DNA from: Holothuria scabra
Lineage: Eukaryota; Echinodermata; Holothuroidea; Aspidochirotida; Holothuriidae
Direction: 5' to 3'
DNA length: 64,000 nt
NCBI GenBank assembly: GCA_037179385.1
Contig: CM074180.1
Span: 27,509,455 to 27,573,454 of the forward strand
The notes below the pieces were generated by a model, which saw only the letters and a list, made by a program, of their open reading frames with translations, had not been told where the DNA came from and did no database searches. Made by a program: the position numbers and the translations under genes. Of the stretch, positions 33,642 to 44,109 are shown one piece after another. Numbering within the stretch: position 1 is the first letter of the stretch; each line of letters begins with the position of its first letter.

Positions 33642-34064
33642 GGATAGATCCTGGAATATTGATGTTGTTGCAGTATAAATATCCTGTGGATAGACTTTGT
33701 ACTTGAAAAAGGTTTCATTAGGGTTACAAAAAGTGTAAAGATGATTAAGTTTTGTCCTATGAATCTGAGACCTTTACTGTGTTTTGTATAGAATGTGAGG
33801 GTTACTTTTTGCAGGATACTGGAGACAGTATTTCTTTGTTTGTGACCGTTGTGCCTTGTTGTGCCCCCTGTGGGTTTGGGGTTGTAGAATATGCCCACAG
33901 TATTCCCTGCCTGTTGTAACAGGGGACCAAATGGACTTGCACCGTATTTGAACTGCAGGACACTACATAACACATTGGTGTTGGTGTGTCGTTAAATCTT
34001 AACCAACTAACTGTGCCTTGTGGCAAGGGCCTCGACCACGTAATGAAATTAAATATTTAATAAA
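33642..34064 (+). other. SLX4IP 3'UTR with embedded SINE and polyadenylation signal
   Basis: Untranslated sequence after the TGA. A SINE family 2 copy occupies about 33,838-34,016, and an AATAAA hexamer follows at 34,059-34,064, the first good polyadenylation signal downstream of the stop. The transcript end is inferred, not observed. Confidence 0.6.
33838..34016 (+). repeat. SINE family 2 copy in SLX4IP 3'UTR
   Basis: Core 'gtgccccctgtgggtttggg', 'cccacagtattccctgcctg', 'ttgtaacaggggaccaaa', then 'aacacattggtgttggtgtg' and an 'aaccaactaact' tail. Inverted relative at 20,655-20,815. Confidence 0.7.
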
Positions 34065-34120
34065 GTAAATGTTATCCACTTTAAGAACTTGGCATTCTCA
34101 TTTGAAAGGTTGTGTGTGAA

Positions 34121-34256
34121 ATACTTCATGTAAGGCTACCTCAAATTGAGTTGAATAGACAACTGGAGGTAGATGAATAGACTGAATAGCCTGGATTGAA
34201 TACTTATAGAACTTGTCTATTCACTTCAGTTTGAGGTTGGCTTACATAAGGAATAT
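34121..34256. mobile_element. Foldback MITE, copy 1
   Basis: The two halves are imperfect inverted repeats: left CATGTAAGGCTACCTCAAA, right reversed TATGTAAGCCAACCTCAAA, each then running into 'tgaatagacaa'. A second copy is at 36,111-36,252. Confidence 0.75.
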
Positions 34257-34903
34257 ACCATTTGTTTTGTTGTAATGTGTAATTCAGTTACAAAATGATT
34301 TAAAAATACATTGCTACCCTTTTATGGAGAACATCAACTTTGTCATAATAATTCATTTAGCAATTACTGCATGAACTACACAATTTTGATAAGTGATGCC
34401 TATCATGAATTGTGTTTTTTGTTAAATATTTAGTGGTGCTCATTTTTTCGTTACAGAGTTTTTTCTTTAAATGATCATGGTCAACCTCTCTGATGTCCTG
34501 TTTTGTTTTAAGGATTTAGCTTGTTGTTTATGTCGTAATGTTAAAATTGCAGATGTGTTAAGCATTTTGTTAAACATAAGATTATTTCACAGTGTATATA
34601 TATCATTTTCACATGCTGAATGTAATAATGGGTTAACCACGGTCACTGCCGGTCAAAAAATCATCCGTCATCACCTGCTTTGTCAGCTGTTTCTCGGGTA
34701 GTAAGATGTACTGCAGTACAGTTTTTCCCAGCAGTTAGCAGGGCTTGTGAAGTCAGTGAATGAAAACACTCTATAAGATGTGGAAAACAGTATTGCTTTT
34801 GCTTTAATTAGGTTGCTACAAATTTGTTTTGGCAACAAAGGACAATACACTGAAATATTTGCATTTGAAACAATTTAATATAATCCTGCTCTGTTTTTTT
34901 CAG

Positions 34904-34960
34904 TACTTGGACTTTGTTGGTTGAGTCCTTCCTGCTGGAAGTATTGCTGAAGATCAGGGC
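34904..34960 (+). pseudogene. Decayed duplicate of the SLX4IP last exon
   Basis: After a pyrimidine tract and CAG, the sequence TACTTGGACT is identical to the start of the true last exon (33,540). The next 44 bases match about 60-65 percent with one gap, ending GAAGATCAG against GAAGATCTG. It would read YLDFVG and stop. It has an acceptor-like signal and the right phase, so it could be an alternative terminal exon. Confidence 0.6.
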
Positions 34961-35160
34961 TGGAAAAAATCTTTATTTCCAAGGAAGTGAGTAAAGATAC
35001 TTCCTCGGTAGGGATTAAATTTCCCACAATTCTCCCCATATTTTCATGTGCAGAAAATGCAAGTTTCCCTCCAGTTGCCTAAATTACCGTCCAGATGGCC
35101 AAATTTCACCAAGAGGGATCATCCCAGCTTTCCAACTTTTTCCACCCATGCAGAAGATCA
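34960..35160 (+). repeat. Dispersed repeat, relative at 19,250-19,460
   Basis: Same order of lines as the upstream copy, ending in 'ctttttccacccatg'. It follows the decayed exon directly. Confidence 0.5.
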
Positions 35161-36110
35161 GTGTGGATGTTCTCATGTTGAGATGTGGGGAAAATGCTTT
35201 AAATAGGACTTTATTACAGGTATAATGTTGTTAGCTGTGGTGTAAATTTCTCATAAGTAGGCTCTCATCTGTATGAAGTCTCATTGGACTTAAACTTTTT
35301 ATGCATGTTAAGTTTCATCTGTTGAATGTAACACCTTGACTTCTCAGATACTTTGATACCAAAAAGTTAAGATGTAGTTACTTGCATAGTTTGTATAGAA
35401 TGTTATGACTAGTGCTTTAAGCATGATTTTTGAAGCAATTTGTATATTTGTAATCACTGTGCCTTATAGCAGTCACTCCAAACAGATGACAAACCTTGTC
35501 ATATCTCTATTGCAGGTACTTTCCACAATGTTTTGCAACATAAGATGTAGCATTCCTAAGCCAAACAAAGGGGTTGTTTGGCATCAATGTGTAAGTTTGG
35601 TTTAAAAACCGTTGTCACTTGATTCAAAAGTGCCATTTTATTGAATACAACCTGGGTTTGGGGTGATTGCATGCTCCTTAAACACATTTGAAACCTGTTC
35701 CCTTCATCAGTAGTGTGTATCTTGCCAAATAATTGCCTATTCTGTCTTGTATTCATACAGTTTCTCACTTAATAATATCATTGCAAGCCCTACTCTTTGT
35801 GATGTACTTGTCATATTTTGTGTGAAAAAGTTGTGGTTTTTGTCATGTTTTAATGGCAGATGTGTAGTGTACTTTGTTACAAAGCATAATTTTAACACAA
35901 GCTTTGGAAGACAATTCTAGTTCTGCTTTCCTAGTTTCAATTGATTCGTAGAGGCAAAGAATTCCTGTAATAAGTTAAGTCATAATTAGTGAATACAGAA
36001 TGGAAAATCATTTTGTACTTGGTGGCAGGCTTGTGTACTTGGTAGCAGGATTTTTGCGTAATGACATGACTTGAAAGCTCTTTGCAAGAAGCATATTCCT
36101 GTCTTTGGGA

Positions 36111-36252
36111 GATACTACATGTAAGGCTACCTTAAAGTTTAACTGAGGTGAATAGACCACTGAAGAGAGATGAATTAGACTGAATAGTCTGCAGTGAGTA
36201 GGATTAGTTGGTGCCTATTCACTTTAGTTTGAGGCTGGCTTACATGAAGTAT
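36111..36252. mobile_element. Foldback MITE, copy 2
   Basis: Left ACATGTAAGGCTACCTTAAA and reversed right TTCATGTAAGCCAGCCTCAAA, with inner 'gaatagacc' / 'gcctattca' arms. Extended ends 'gatactacatg' and 'catgaagtattc' continue the inversion. Confidence 0.75.
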
Positions 36253-38884
36253 TCCCTTACTTTTCAGGAGTAATGGAGTGCATTGTAAACTTTAACTGAG
36301 ATATTTCTTTTGTTTCAGCCAACTTCCTTGGATTGATTTGTTTCATTATTGATATTACAGTACATTAGCAGCATATTCAGAAACCTACAGTCTTTCTTGA
36401 CAGAGTTAATGTTATCTGTGTCTAAACTTCAAAAGGCAGACCCAGACAACTTTAAATCTTATAATAGAAAGTATTCATTAGTCCTCAAATTTTTTAAGCA
36501 CGAAATCTGAAGGCATGTTTTGCTTGTTTTTGAAAACAAAAGCAGGAGCGTATTGTTGCCCTTCAAAAAGGCAGCCTTTGTGAGTGACTCAATGGCTTAT
36601 CTTGGATCCAAAGGCATCTTTCAAAACTTTTGCAAACATAGGGTGTAATTTTTACCAAACTTTTCCCCAAGTCTGTGTTAGTTTGGAAAGATGTTCAAAT
36701 TTAGAACTGATTTTGCATGTGATTTATAAATTTCAAAGCTACAGTACTGTTATGGTACTTTGAAGTAGCAATGAAGCTTTGCTTCTCAAATTGCATAGCA
36801 GTATGTTTACAAAGTGACAACTAAAGCAAAAGCAAAAGGCTTGAACATGTATTGTTCAAACATTTTTGGGCATTGTAAAGAGAAAAGCAGACCATGAATT
36901 TTGAGGCATGTGGGTGTGATTGCACACAGCCACTTGCCTCAAATCACTGTGATGAGTGTGATTTTTTGCACACCAAGATAAAGAAAGGAAACTCATATAA
37001 ATCTAATGAAGTTTTAAAACAGCACAGCTACCACCCTCCAAAACTCCCTAAGGAATGTGATTTGTAGCACACATGGTAAATTTTGAGACTTGAGGTATGA
37101 ACATGGTGGATAGTACTCAGTGCTGATCAGTGGTACTTTATAGTTCTGATGTTCTTGAGGTCAATACAATTTTAGCTAGCAATGACTTACTGGTAACAAA
37201 CTCATTACCATGAAATCCTTACACTTCCTTAATTTTGTTGTTGTTGTTGTTGCAGAATTGGCATATAGCATGGCCTTTTATGCCTTCTTTTATGAGGTGA
37301 AATAGTATTAGACATTTAGACAATGCTGTTTCATTGGCTGTAAAGAAGTTAAAATTATATTTAATCCCAGATCATGATCATATGTTGTAATATTTGTATG
37401 TATATTTGTCAACTCATTCATGCTTATGTCACTGGTTGGCACAGAACATGTGCAGTAATGTATGGGTGCATGTGCAGTTTTGTGGATGCTGTGATTTCGT
37501 GATTGCATAATAATACACAGATTTGCTCTAGTGTAGCATGCATGTTTTATTATGCCTCTATTGACCTTGATGCTCTTTTAGACTAGATTAAAAAAGTAAA
37601 GAACATAGGGATAACAAGAGTTTAATTATATTGCATTGTGACATTGGTTAAAATACCGTCACTGGTACTGTGTGTTTAGAGTTATTCTGGGATTGGTTGA
37701 AACTTTCATGGGTTGGCTAATGGTTTTTCGGATAACATCAGGAATTAACAATTTAATGATACCAAGGTTGTGATACTCTACCAGGACATTCAATTCATGC
37801 ATAATCTGTCACAATTTGTTGGTAGTGCAATGTCTATCGTTGAACGTAGACTATCTAAGGTGAGCCCCACCCTCAGTTGGCATTTTGTCATTAAAAACAC
37901 ATCCAACACCATGGAAAATGACATTTTTGAGCACATTTATATTTTGTCTGTGTATTTTATTTACACTTCACCTCATCATTCCCCTACAAATGGTACTTAA
38001 ATGTCCTTCCAAGTCAATTTAATATTTGGGATGAAAATATGATTTTGGTGGGGAGGCCCCATATAAGTCATGTGGTAATATAACTACTGTACAAGTGATC
38101 TCAATGCAATATTAAATATAAAGAATAAAAAGAGAAATAAAAAGAAAAGTTGCCATGTTAATCACTTTTATTCTGGTCTTAAAAAGTTTACAATTCCATA
38201 TTGTCTCTGAGTAATTAATGTTCTATCTTCTCTTATCAGAGAATTAATATTGTTTTACATGAATAAGTTGATCAAATTTGTTCTTCACAGATATTATTGG
38301 AATTACTTTAAAACTGTGTATAAGTTCACCATTTGTATTTTATCTCTTGTAAATGAATACCATACAAAGGAGGTTACACATCCCACAATACACTTGTAAA
38401 ACAATAAAAGATTGCAAAACACTAAAATCAAGTGACCCTTCTTTCCATGAAAAAAATGCATAATATTGCATTTTGGTTGATCTTTATTTCTCAAAACATT
38501 AAGTATTATTCACAGGTCTTTAGTTATTCTCAAGCATACGATTTGACTAGATTTCGTTGATCACGTTTGATTTTACAGCTGTTTAAGCTCTGGTCACACC
38601 ATAGTTTTCATTTCATGGTTAGACAATAACAATTTCTATTTCAAATATAGATTGCTGTAGCAAGTGGCCATTACCATGGACTATACTGCAGGTGATAAAT
38701 AAATGATATGTCAATTACAGTACTGTACAAGTTTGATTCCTTCTATCAAGGAACAGTGAGGCCAAAAACAAAACAGGCAACTTGTGATGCTATTTAAAAC
38801 CAAACAACAGCCAACAGTCAAGCTAGTCTTTGCTATATTTTGTAAACAAACTTTACACAGAGTTCCCACATAGCAAGGAAAATG

Positions 38885-39035
38885 GGTTAGTTAGTTAGAT
38901 GAAGTTTTATGGCCTAGTTTCCAACCAACTGGTTTAAGTCTGGCAGGCCACAGCCTTTTTTTTTTCCAGATGTGGCTCAGTGGCCTGTTTTCCCTACTCC
39001 ATTGCTCATGCTGAGCACCAAGCACAATGACAAGG
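38885..39035 (-). repeat. SINE family 1 copy, inverted
   Basis: Starts with the reverse of the (CTAA)n tail ('gttagttagttag'), then 'ccaaccaactggtttaagtc', 'gtggctcagtgg' and 'ctactccattgctcatgctg'. The tRNA-like head is missing. Confidence 0.75.
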
Positions 39036-40086
39036 AAAATAGGGAAAAGTATGGAATATTTTATTATGGTATTGAATATCTTTGAGTTTGGGATGTTCAG
39101 TCTGGAAAAGTTGCCATAAGTTTGAAAAACTTACAAAACTTAGTTCAACTTCTAATCATGTTGTGTATGCGTCCATGCTAGGTAAACACTTACAGATAGA
39201 CACCACATTATATGAAATTCTTTCTCTATGATTGCTAAATGTTCCATTTTAGTCTTTTTCAAGTCTGAAAAAGTCTTGAATTTCGGTACTTCAAAACTGT
39301 GGAAACCCTGTATACAATATTACATGTCCACCATTCAAAACAAGTGTATGCTATCACTTTTTCAATACATCAAAGCACTTCATTTTGGTCATGTTTTGAA
39401 GTAATATAGTTGTTTATCCTACAGAACTGGGCTAGTTGTCTTTTTTGAGACCCTATGACATCACAAAATGACCTAGCCAATTAACATACTATGCAGAGTT
39501 CCATTTCCGTGATGCACTGTATGTATAGCATTTGTGCTTTTTAGCTTTACAACAAAAGAGGTTGGTCGTTGTTTGTTGAGCGAAGAAAAAAAATGCTACA
39601 TGTTAACACAGCATCCGACAATTTAAAGATTTCATCGCATCAATTTTTCCTGAATTTTTTGCACACTTCACGCAATTAAAATGACATGGAGGCAATTGAC
39701 CATTTGTTTATCATTTTGGTGTAATCACTTTGTTGAAATTGCATGATAGCTTTAATCTAGGATAAAATCATTGCATTTTAAGTCATTATCATTACATGGT
39801 GTGACCAGTGCTTTAGGAACTAACCTCAAATCGTCACAAAAGAGACTGGAGAGGGAAAGGACATTACAATCTCTCGCATGGTGTAATATGAACAATGACA
39901 AAAAAAATTTCCAGTGATCAATATAAATGCATAAAAATAAATTACAGGAAAGACTGGGATAATTACCTTATTCAATCACATAAAAAAATCTTCTACACTT
40001 TTAAACCTACATAAGTTTATAGCTTACATGTCATGATTCATAATTTCTCCAAAATTTTACAATAAAGAATGAAAGAGGGTGGTTTC

Positions 40087-40147
40087 TTTCTTCTTTTAAT
40101 GAAACCACACCCATTCAGAATGGGTGTGGTTTCATTAAAAGAAGAAA
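40087..40147. repeat. 61-nt near-perfect palindrome (30-bp arms, 1-nt loop)
   Basis: Arms 40,087-40,116 and 40,118-40,147 are exact reverse complements with a single A between. With a short bulge the pairing extends outward (GGTGGTTTC at 40,078-40,086 against GAAACCACT at 40,144-40,152). A partial direct repeat of the centre ('cccattcagaatg') follows at about 40,153-40,165. Too short a loop for an ordinary microRNA hairpin. Confidence 0.95.
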
Positions 40148-42047
40148 CCACTCCCATTCAGAATGACAAATGAGATATCAAAAGTGACAAAGAAAAACAA
40201 AGTTACAATGTGTGAAAAGTTTTACCAATTGAACTGATAATGAGCACCAGAATACCATGAAATTAATATTTATTGAAGAAATACTACTAACTACTGAAGC
40301 ATGATGTTTAAATACAGTGTGGCTAATCTAATGTTTTGGCATTTGCTTACACTAATGGCAAGAACTGTCTGATGGGATCTATAGCCAACTCCTGATTCAG
40401 ACCCTGTTTTTGTAACCATAAACTATCTGTGTATCTCTTACATAATTTAAGCGATTTAACTTTCTTTCTATCTTAGTGTGCTCTCACGTACCCTCTGCTT
40501 GTGGTAACACTGTGTTGCCTTGAGCTGGAGTAACGTGAGAATGCAGGTTTTCTCAGGGTCAGTGCTTAAATTTCGAATTAGATTCAGATGGCAGGGTTCT
40601 AGGGGATTTTCAACACCCTGTTGGTGGAAATCAATCAAGGTTAAAGGTATTGCACTGATTACCAGTACTTTCTAACACTTTACAGTACACATAATTAGTA
40701 TGTGAAATATTTGACCTTGTAACTATTTTAGCACAACCCAACCTAACTCTAGGTACGTGAGAACACAGACTGGAAAATATGGTGTCAACCTGCAGTTGTG
40801 CCTTATTGTAAAAACTGGTTAACACCAAGTGTTGCAAGGTACATTAGACCAAACCTTCTGAGAACTTGGCTGATTTATTCCAACTACTTGACATCTCAGC
40901 CCTTCATTGAGTAATCCAAGGCATCCTGTGCATAACTTCACAAATGATTAACTGTGCAATCAAAACACAGTTCAACAGCTCACCTGTTGCATAACAAGCA
41001 GTGGGACAAAGTTTAATAGTCAGGGAACGTGTTAATTCTTAAACAAAAATTCAAAAATTGAACAGATAAGTAGAATTTTTTTACTCTTGACCTGTGAGGT
41101 TTGGTCAGAGTGTTCAAGCCAAGTTGTAATGTCTGTTTACACTTTCATTTGTACACAACATATCAATATCTTCTTCAAAGTATTTTGCTAAAGATTCACT
41201 GCCTCTTTACTTCATAAGGCCTTCTTTGTAAGAAAAAAGACACCACTCCCCCACCCCCCAGCTTCATATAGAATAATATGTAAAAATTTTAATATGATTA
41301 CAACAGAACAAAAAGATTTCAGCAAACTTAAAAAAGACTTTTCTATTTTGAAATTGCTATAAAGCACTAACTTACAGCATTCTCCCACAGCTTCACTAAG
41401 GAGAAATGAAGGGTACTGATAATGTTCTACAAAGATATCCATCTATGCAATGGTGAGTCCCATATGTGTTAAATGCAGCCAAAATATGTTCTGTGATGTT
41501 ATAAAGGGGCAGACAGTTGCCTCAAGTGCATTTTCCTCTTTTATTTTTCTCACAAGTGTTCTTACTATGTTTGTGCATAAAACCTGAACATTGAAAGTAG
41601 ACCAAGGAATCATTGTGCATTAACTTCACAAATATTCACATCATGTTCTTCTAAATATTGATATCTCCTGAAAATATCCACTCTTACAACACTTCAAAAG
41701 ACCACAATAAAAGATAAAAATTTGTCACTTCCCTGCTCTGCACATCTTGTTCAAACAAATGCAGGCAAGCATAAACAGACTTCTCTGTAGAAATGCAACA
41801 GCTAAGCAAGCATCTGTTGTAAGGCCTGTTGGATGGTCAAGTGAGCAGATTATTGACCAGGGCAGGCAGGATTATCTGATAGTTTACACTTGATAAAGCA
41901 GAAGCATAGATACTAGCAAAAGATGTGAAAATGGTTCCCTTCGGCCTGTACACTTCATTAAAGTAACAACTTCTTCTCTCCAGAAATGGTGACACATCCG
42001 TAAAATCGGACATTCCCTCACCACGCATGCGTTGGAGATGGCTTCCT

Positions 42048-42290
42048 AAGCCCTAACAAAGCTAGAGATAAGATTAACCAGGTCTTTATGACCCTGGGTA
42101 CTAACGATGAGATTAGCTGGGAGACTGTTCCAATCCTTAACCATATTAGGCAGGAAGCTAAATTTGTAACAGTTGGTTCTAGAGTATGAATGACACAAAA
42201 GGTTATGCATTCCACAAGTTTTACGAACAGGATGCCTAAATCTGTTGTTGTCACATGATTGAAAGAAGTCATTCCTGAATCAGAATGACA
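42048..42290 (-). pseudogene. LINE ORF2 C-terminal remnant
   Basis: The minus strand reads 'RFRHPVRKTCGMHNLLCHS', 'NCYKFSFLPNMVKDWNSLP' and a stop near 42,048, the usual end of a CR1/L2-type ORF2 (position of the WNSLP motif). It is truncated upstream. The LINE 3'UTR probably continues to about 41,900. Confidence 0.8.
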
Positions 42291-42831
42291 GGATACACTA
42301 ATTCAAATTTGGAAAGGGGGGTTATTGCATTTTCTCTTCAGTATTAAGCCTTGAGGTCAATTGACTGCCATAGCTGATGAAAAGAAACACAATTATGAAA
42401 GTTAACACGGTCCCCATTTCCACACAAAAATTTGCTATAGACCTCATGTACTGATGTCTCATGTATACATAAGGCACACCCAATCTTCAAGTGTATGATG
42501 TAAAAAGATGTCTCAAAACTTTCAAACTCTAACCTAAACTGATCTCTTTAACTATGTCAAACCTTAAGACATGATGTCAGGCATGTTATACATGTCTCCA
42601 GATATGTGACACCTCACAAATCAAAATGTAAGGACTTAACACTTGGTATGATGCAGAGTTTGTATGCACATGTAGCACTTACACAGTTGTCTGTATTTGT
42701 GTTGGTGTAATATAACTTGCAATGATACAGGCATACCTCACTAAGTGCGTAGTTTCATTGTTGCCTAAGGTATATTGTGAATAAATTGCTCATTTCTTTT
42801 TGCCCCATACCTGCCTTTGTAATCAAAAAGA

Positions 42832-42915
42832 TAACCACTTGCAAAACCAAAACATACATTGCAATCATTGGACTGCAAAATGCTGGATTTTTTTTTTTTT
42901 TTTTTGCAAGTGGTT
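42832..42915. repeat. Small inverted repeat around a poly-T tract
   Basis: ACCACTTGCAAAA at about 42,834 and TTTTGCAAGTGGT at about 42,901 are inverted, separated by about 55 bases that include a T18-20 run. Possibly a tiny MITE. Confidence 0.55.
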
Positions 42916-44088
42916 GTTAGCTCTCTTCTCCAACATTGCTATGTTAGCACTTAAGATGTAGGTTTTCATTCTATTGAGCATTCTAACCCAATGACTGCTG
43001 TTGCAGAATTACAAATCCTGACAACTAGAAGCCAGTTTTGTGAGGTAGTTTAATGAACTCAAAGTGAAATACAACATTGATTTGAAAGCCTTGACCACTT
43101 GGCAACCAATTCTTTTTAAGCTTGTCAAGAAACATAACTTGGCAAATATATACTTGGCAGACAGTCATAAATATTGTGAAGGCTGAATCGGTGTTCATTA
43201 TCACTACCAGGAAGTTACTTCAGACCGCAATGACCAAAGAGAGAAATCCTGGGCTGTGCATGATTTCAATGCCTCTGTACAAAGGCATGGGGTCTAGGTC
43301 TTCTTCATCATGTTCCCTTGTGAAGAAGGTATAGACCAGGAAGTCATTTTAAACATTTCCCCAAATATTAGGGTGAGTGTGGGATCTTGTCCTCCCATTG
43401 GGAAGTGGAGAACACATCAGAGGGAACTGAACACCCCAAACATGGATACACCTGTGTGCTGTTTCAGATGGCAGGAGAATTGTACCCTAAGTCTTCTTTA
43501 ATCACAGAAACTGTAAGCATCCAGTGCAATTAGCTCTGAGGGCTCATTGAGAGCCTTGATTCAAAGGATGTTGAAGTCTGATCATGTGGTCATTCTTTAC
43601 CTCTATTTCCTTGACCTGAAAGTTTCTTGACCATGTGACACATCAACAGTGCTAATTAGCTACTAACACTTGACACAGATTGTTGCCTTGAAACTCCACA
43701 AGTGACAACACACAAACAACTGAGGAGTTGTTATAAACTGGCTGTGACAGACTGGGCTCACAGTTTCAGATATAATGCTACTGTATGAGGGTAGTACAGG
43801 TTTGAAACACCATCAAAGATCTCATGACAAATGAAGCATTTAACTGCTGGTGTACAATATGGTTGAAAATTGACCTACCAAACTGCTGTTGCAGTGAGAA
43901 GTTCAAACCCCATTCCCTGGTTTGAAATACTAGCCATTTCTGTATAACTAAACAGAGTTAGAATATGAACGAAAGCTTCTATACTGGGTACTATGTGGAA
44001 TGTGAAATAGACTTGTGGGTGATGAGGAGTTACATACAGAATGGTCTTCACACTACAGAATGTTGTCTGGAAACTGTAGCTCTGCATT

Positions 44089-44109
44089 TCAGTTCTTCCA
44101 TTTTATATT
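44089..44109 (-). other. VIPAS39 terminal micro-coding exon
   Basis: The last coding exon has only 21 bases (NIKWKN and TGA) after a TTTTCTCTCACCAG acceptor. It completes the conserved C-terminus (human ...IRWKN). Without it the preceding exon would read through its GTAAGT donor into 'VSFLSYQGC'. Confidence 0.9.

Larger units (their letters stand above)
34260..44088. other. Region between the two convergent genes
   Basis: About 10 kb with no supported host exon on either strand. It contains the features listed separately (decayed exon, foldback MITE copy 2, SINE copy, 61-nt palindrome, LINE remnant). Part of 41,500-44,088 may be the VIPAS39 3'UTR; an ATTAAA on the minus strand at about 43,496-43,501 is a possible but weak signal. 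Confidence 0.5.

Noticed and set aside
40087..40147. MicroRNA precursor
   Set aside because: A one-base loop and perfect pairing are not typical; better described as a palindrome.
41212..41442. Minus-strand open frame beginning at an ATG after a TAG, considered as the VIPAS39 last exon
   Set aside because: The 44,089-44,109 exon gives the conserved IKWKN end in the right phase with a better acceptor.
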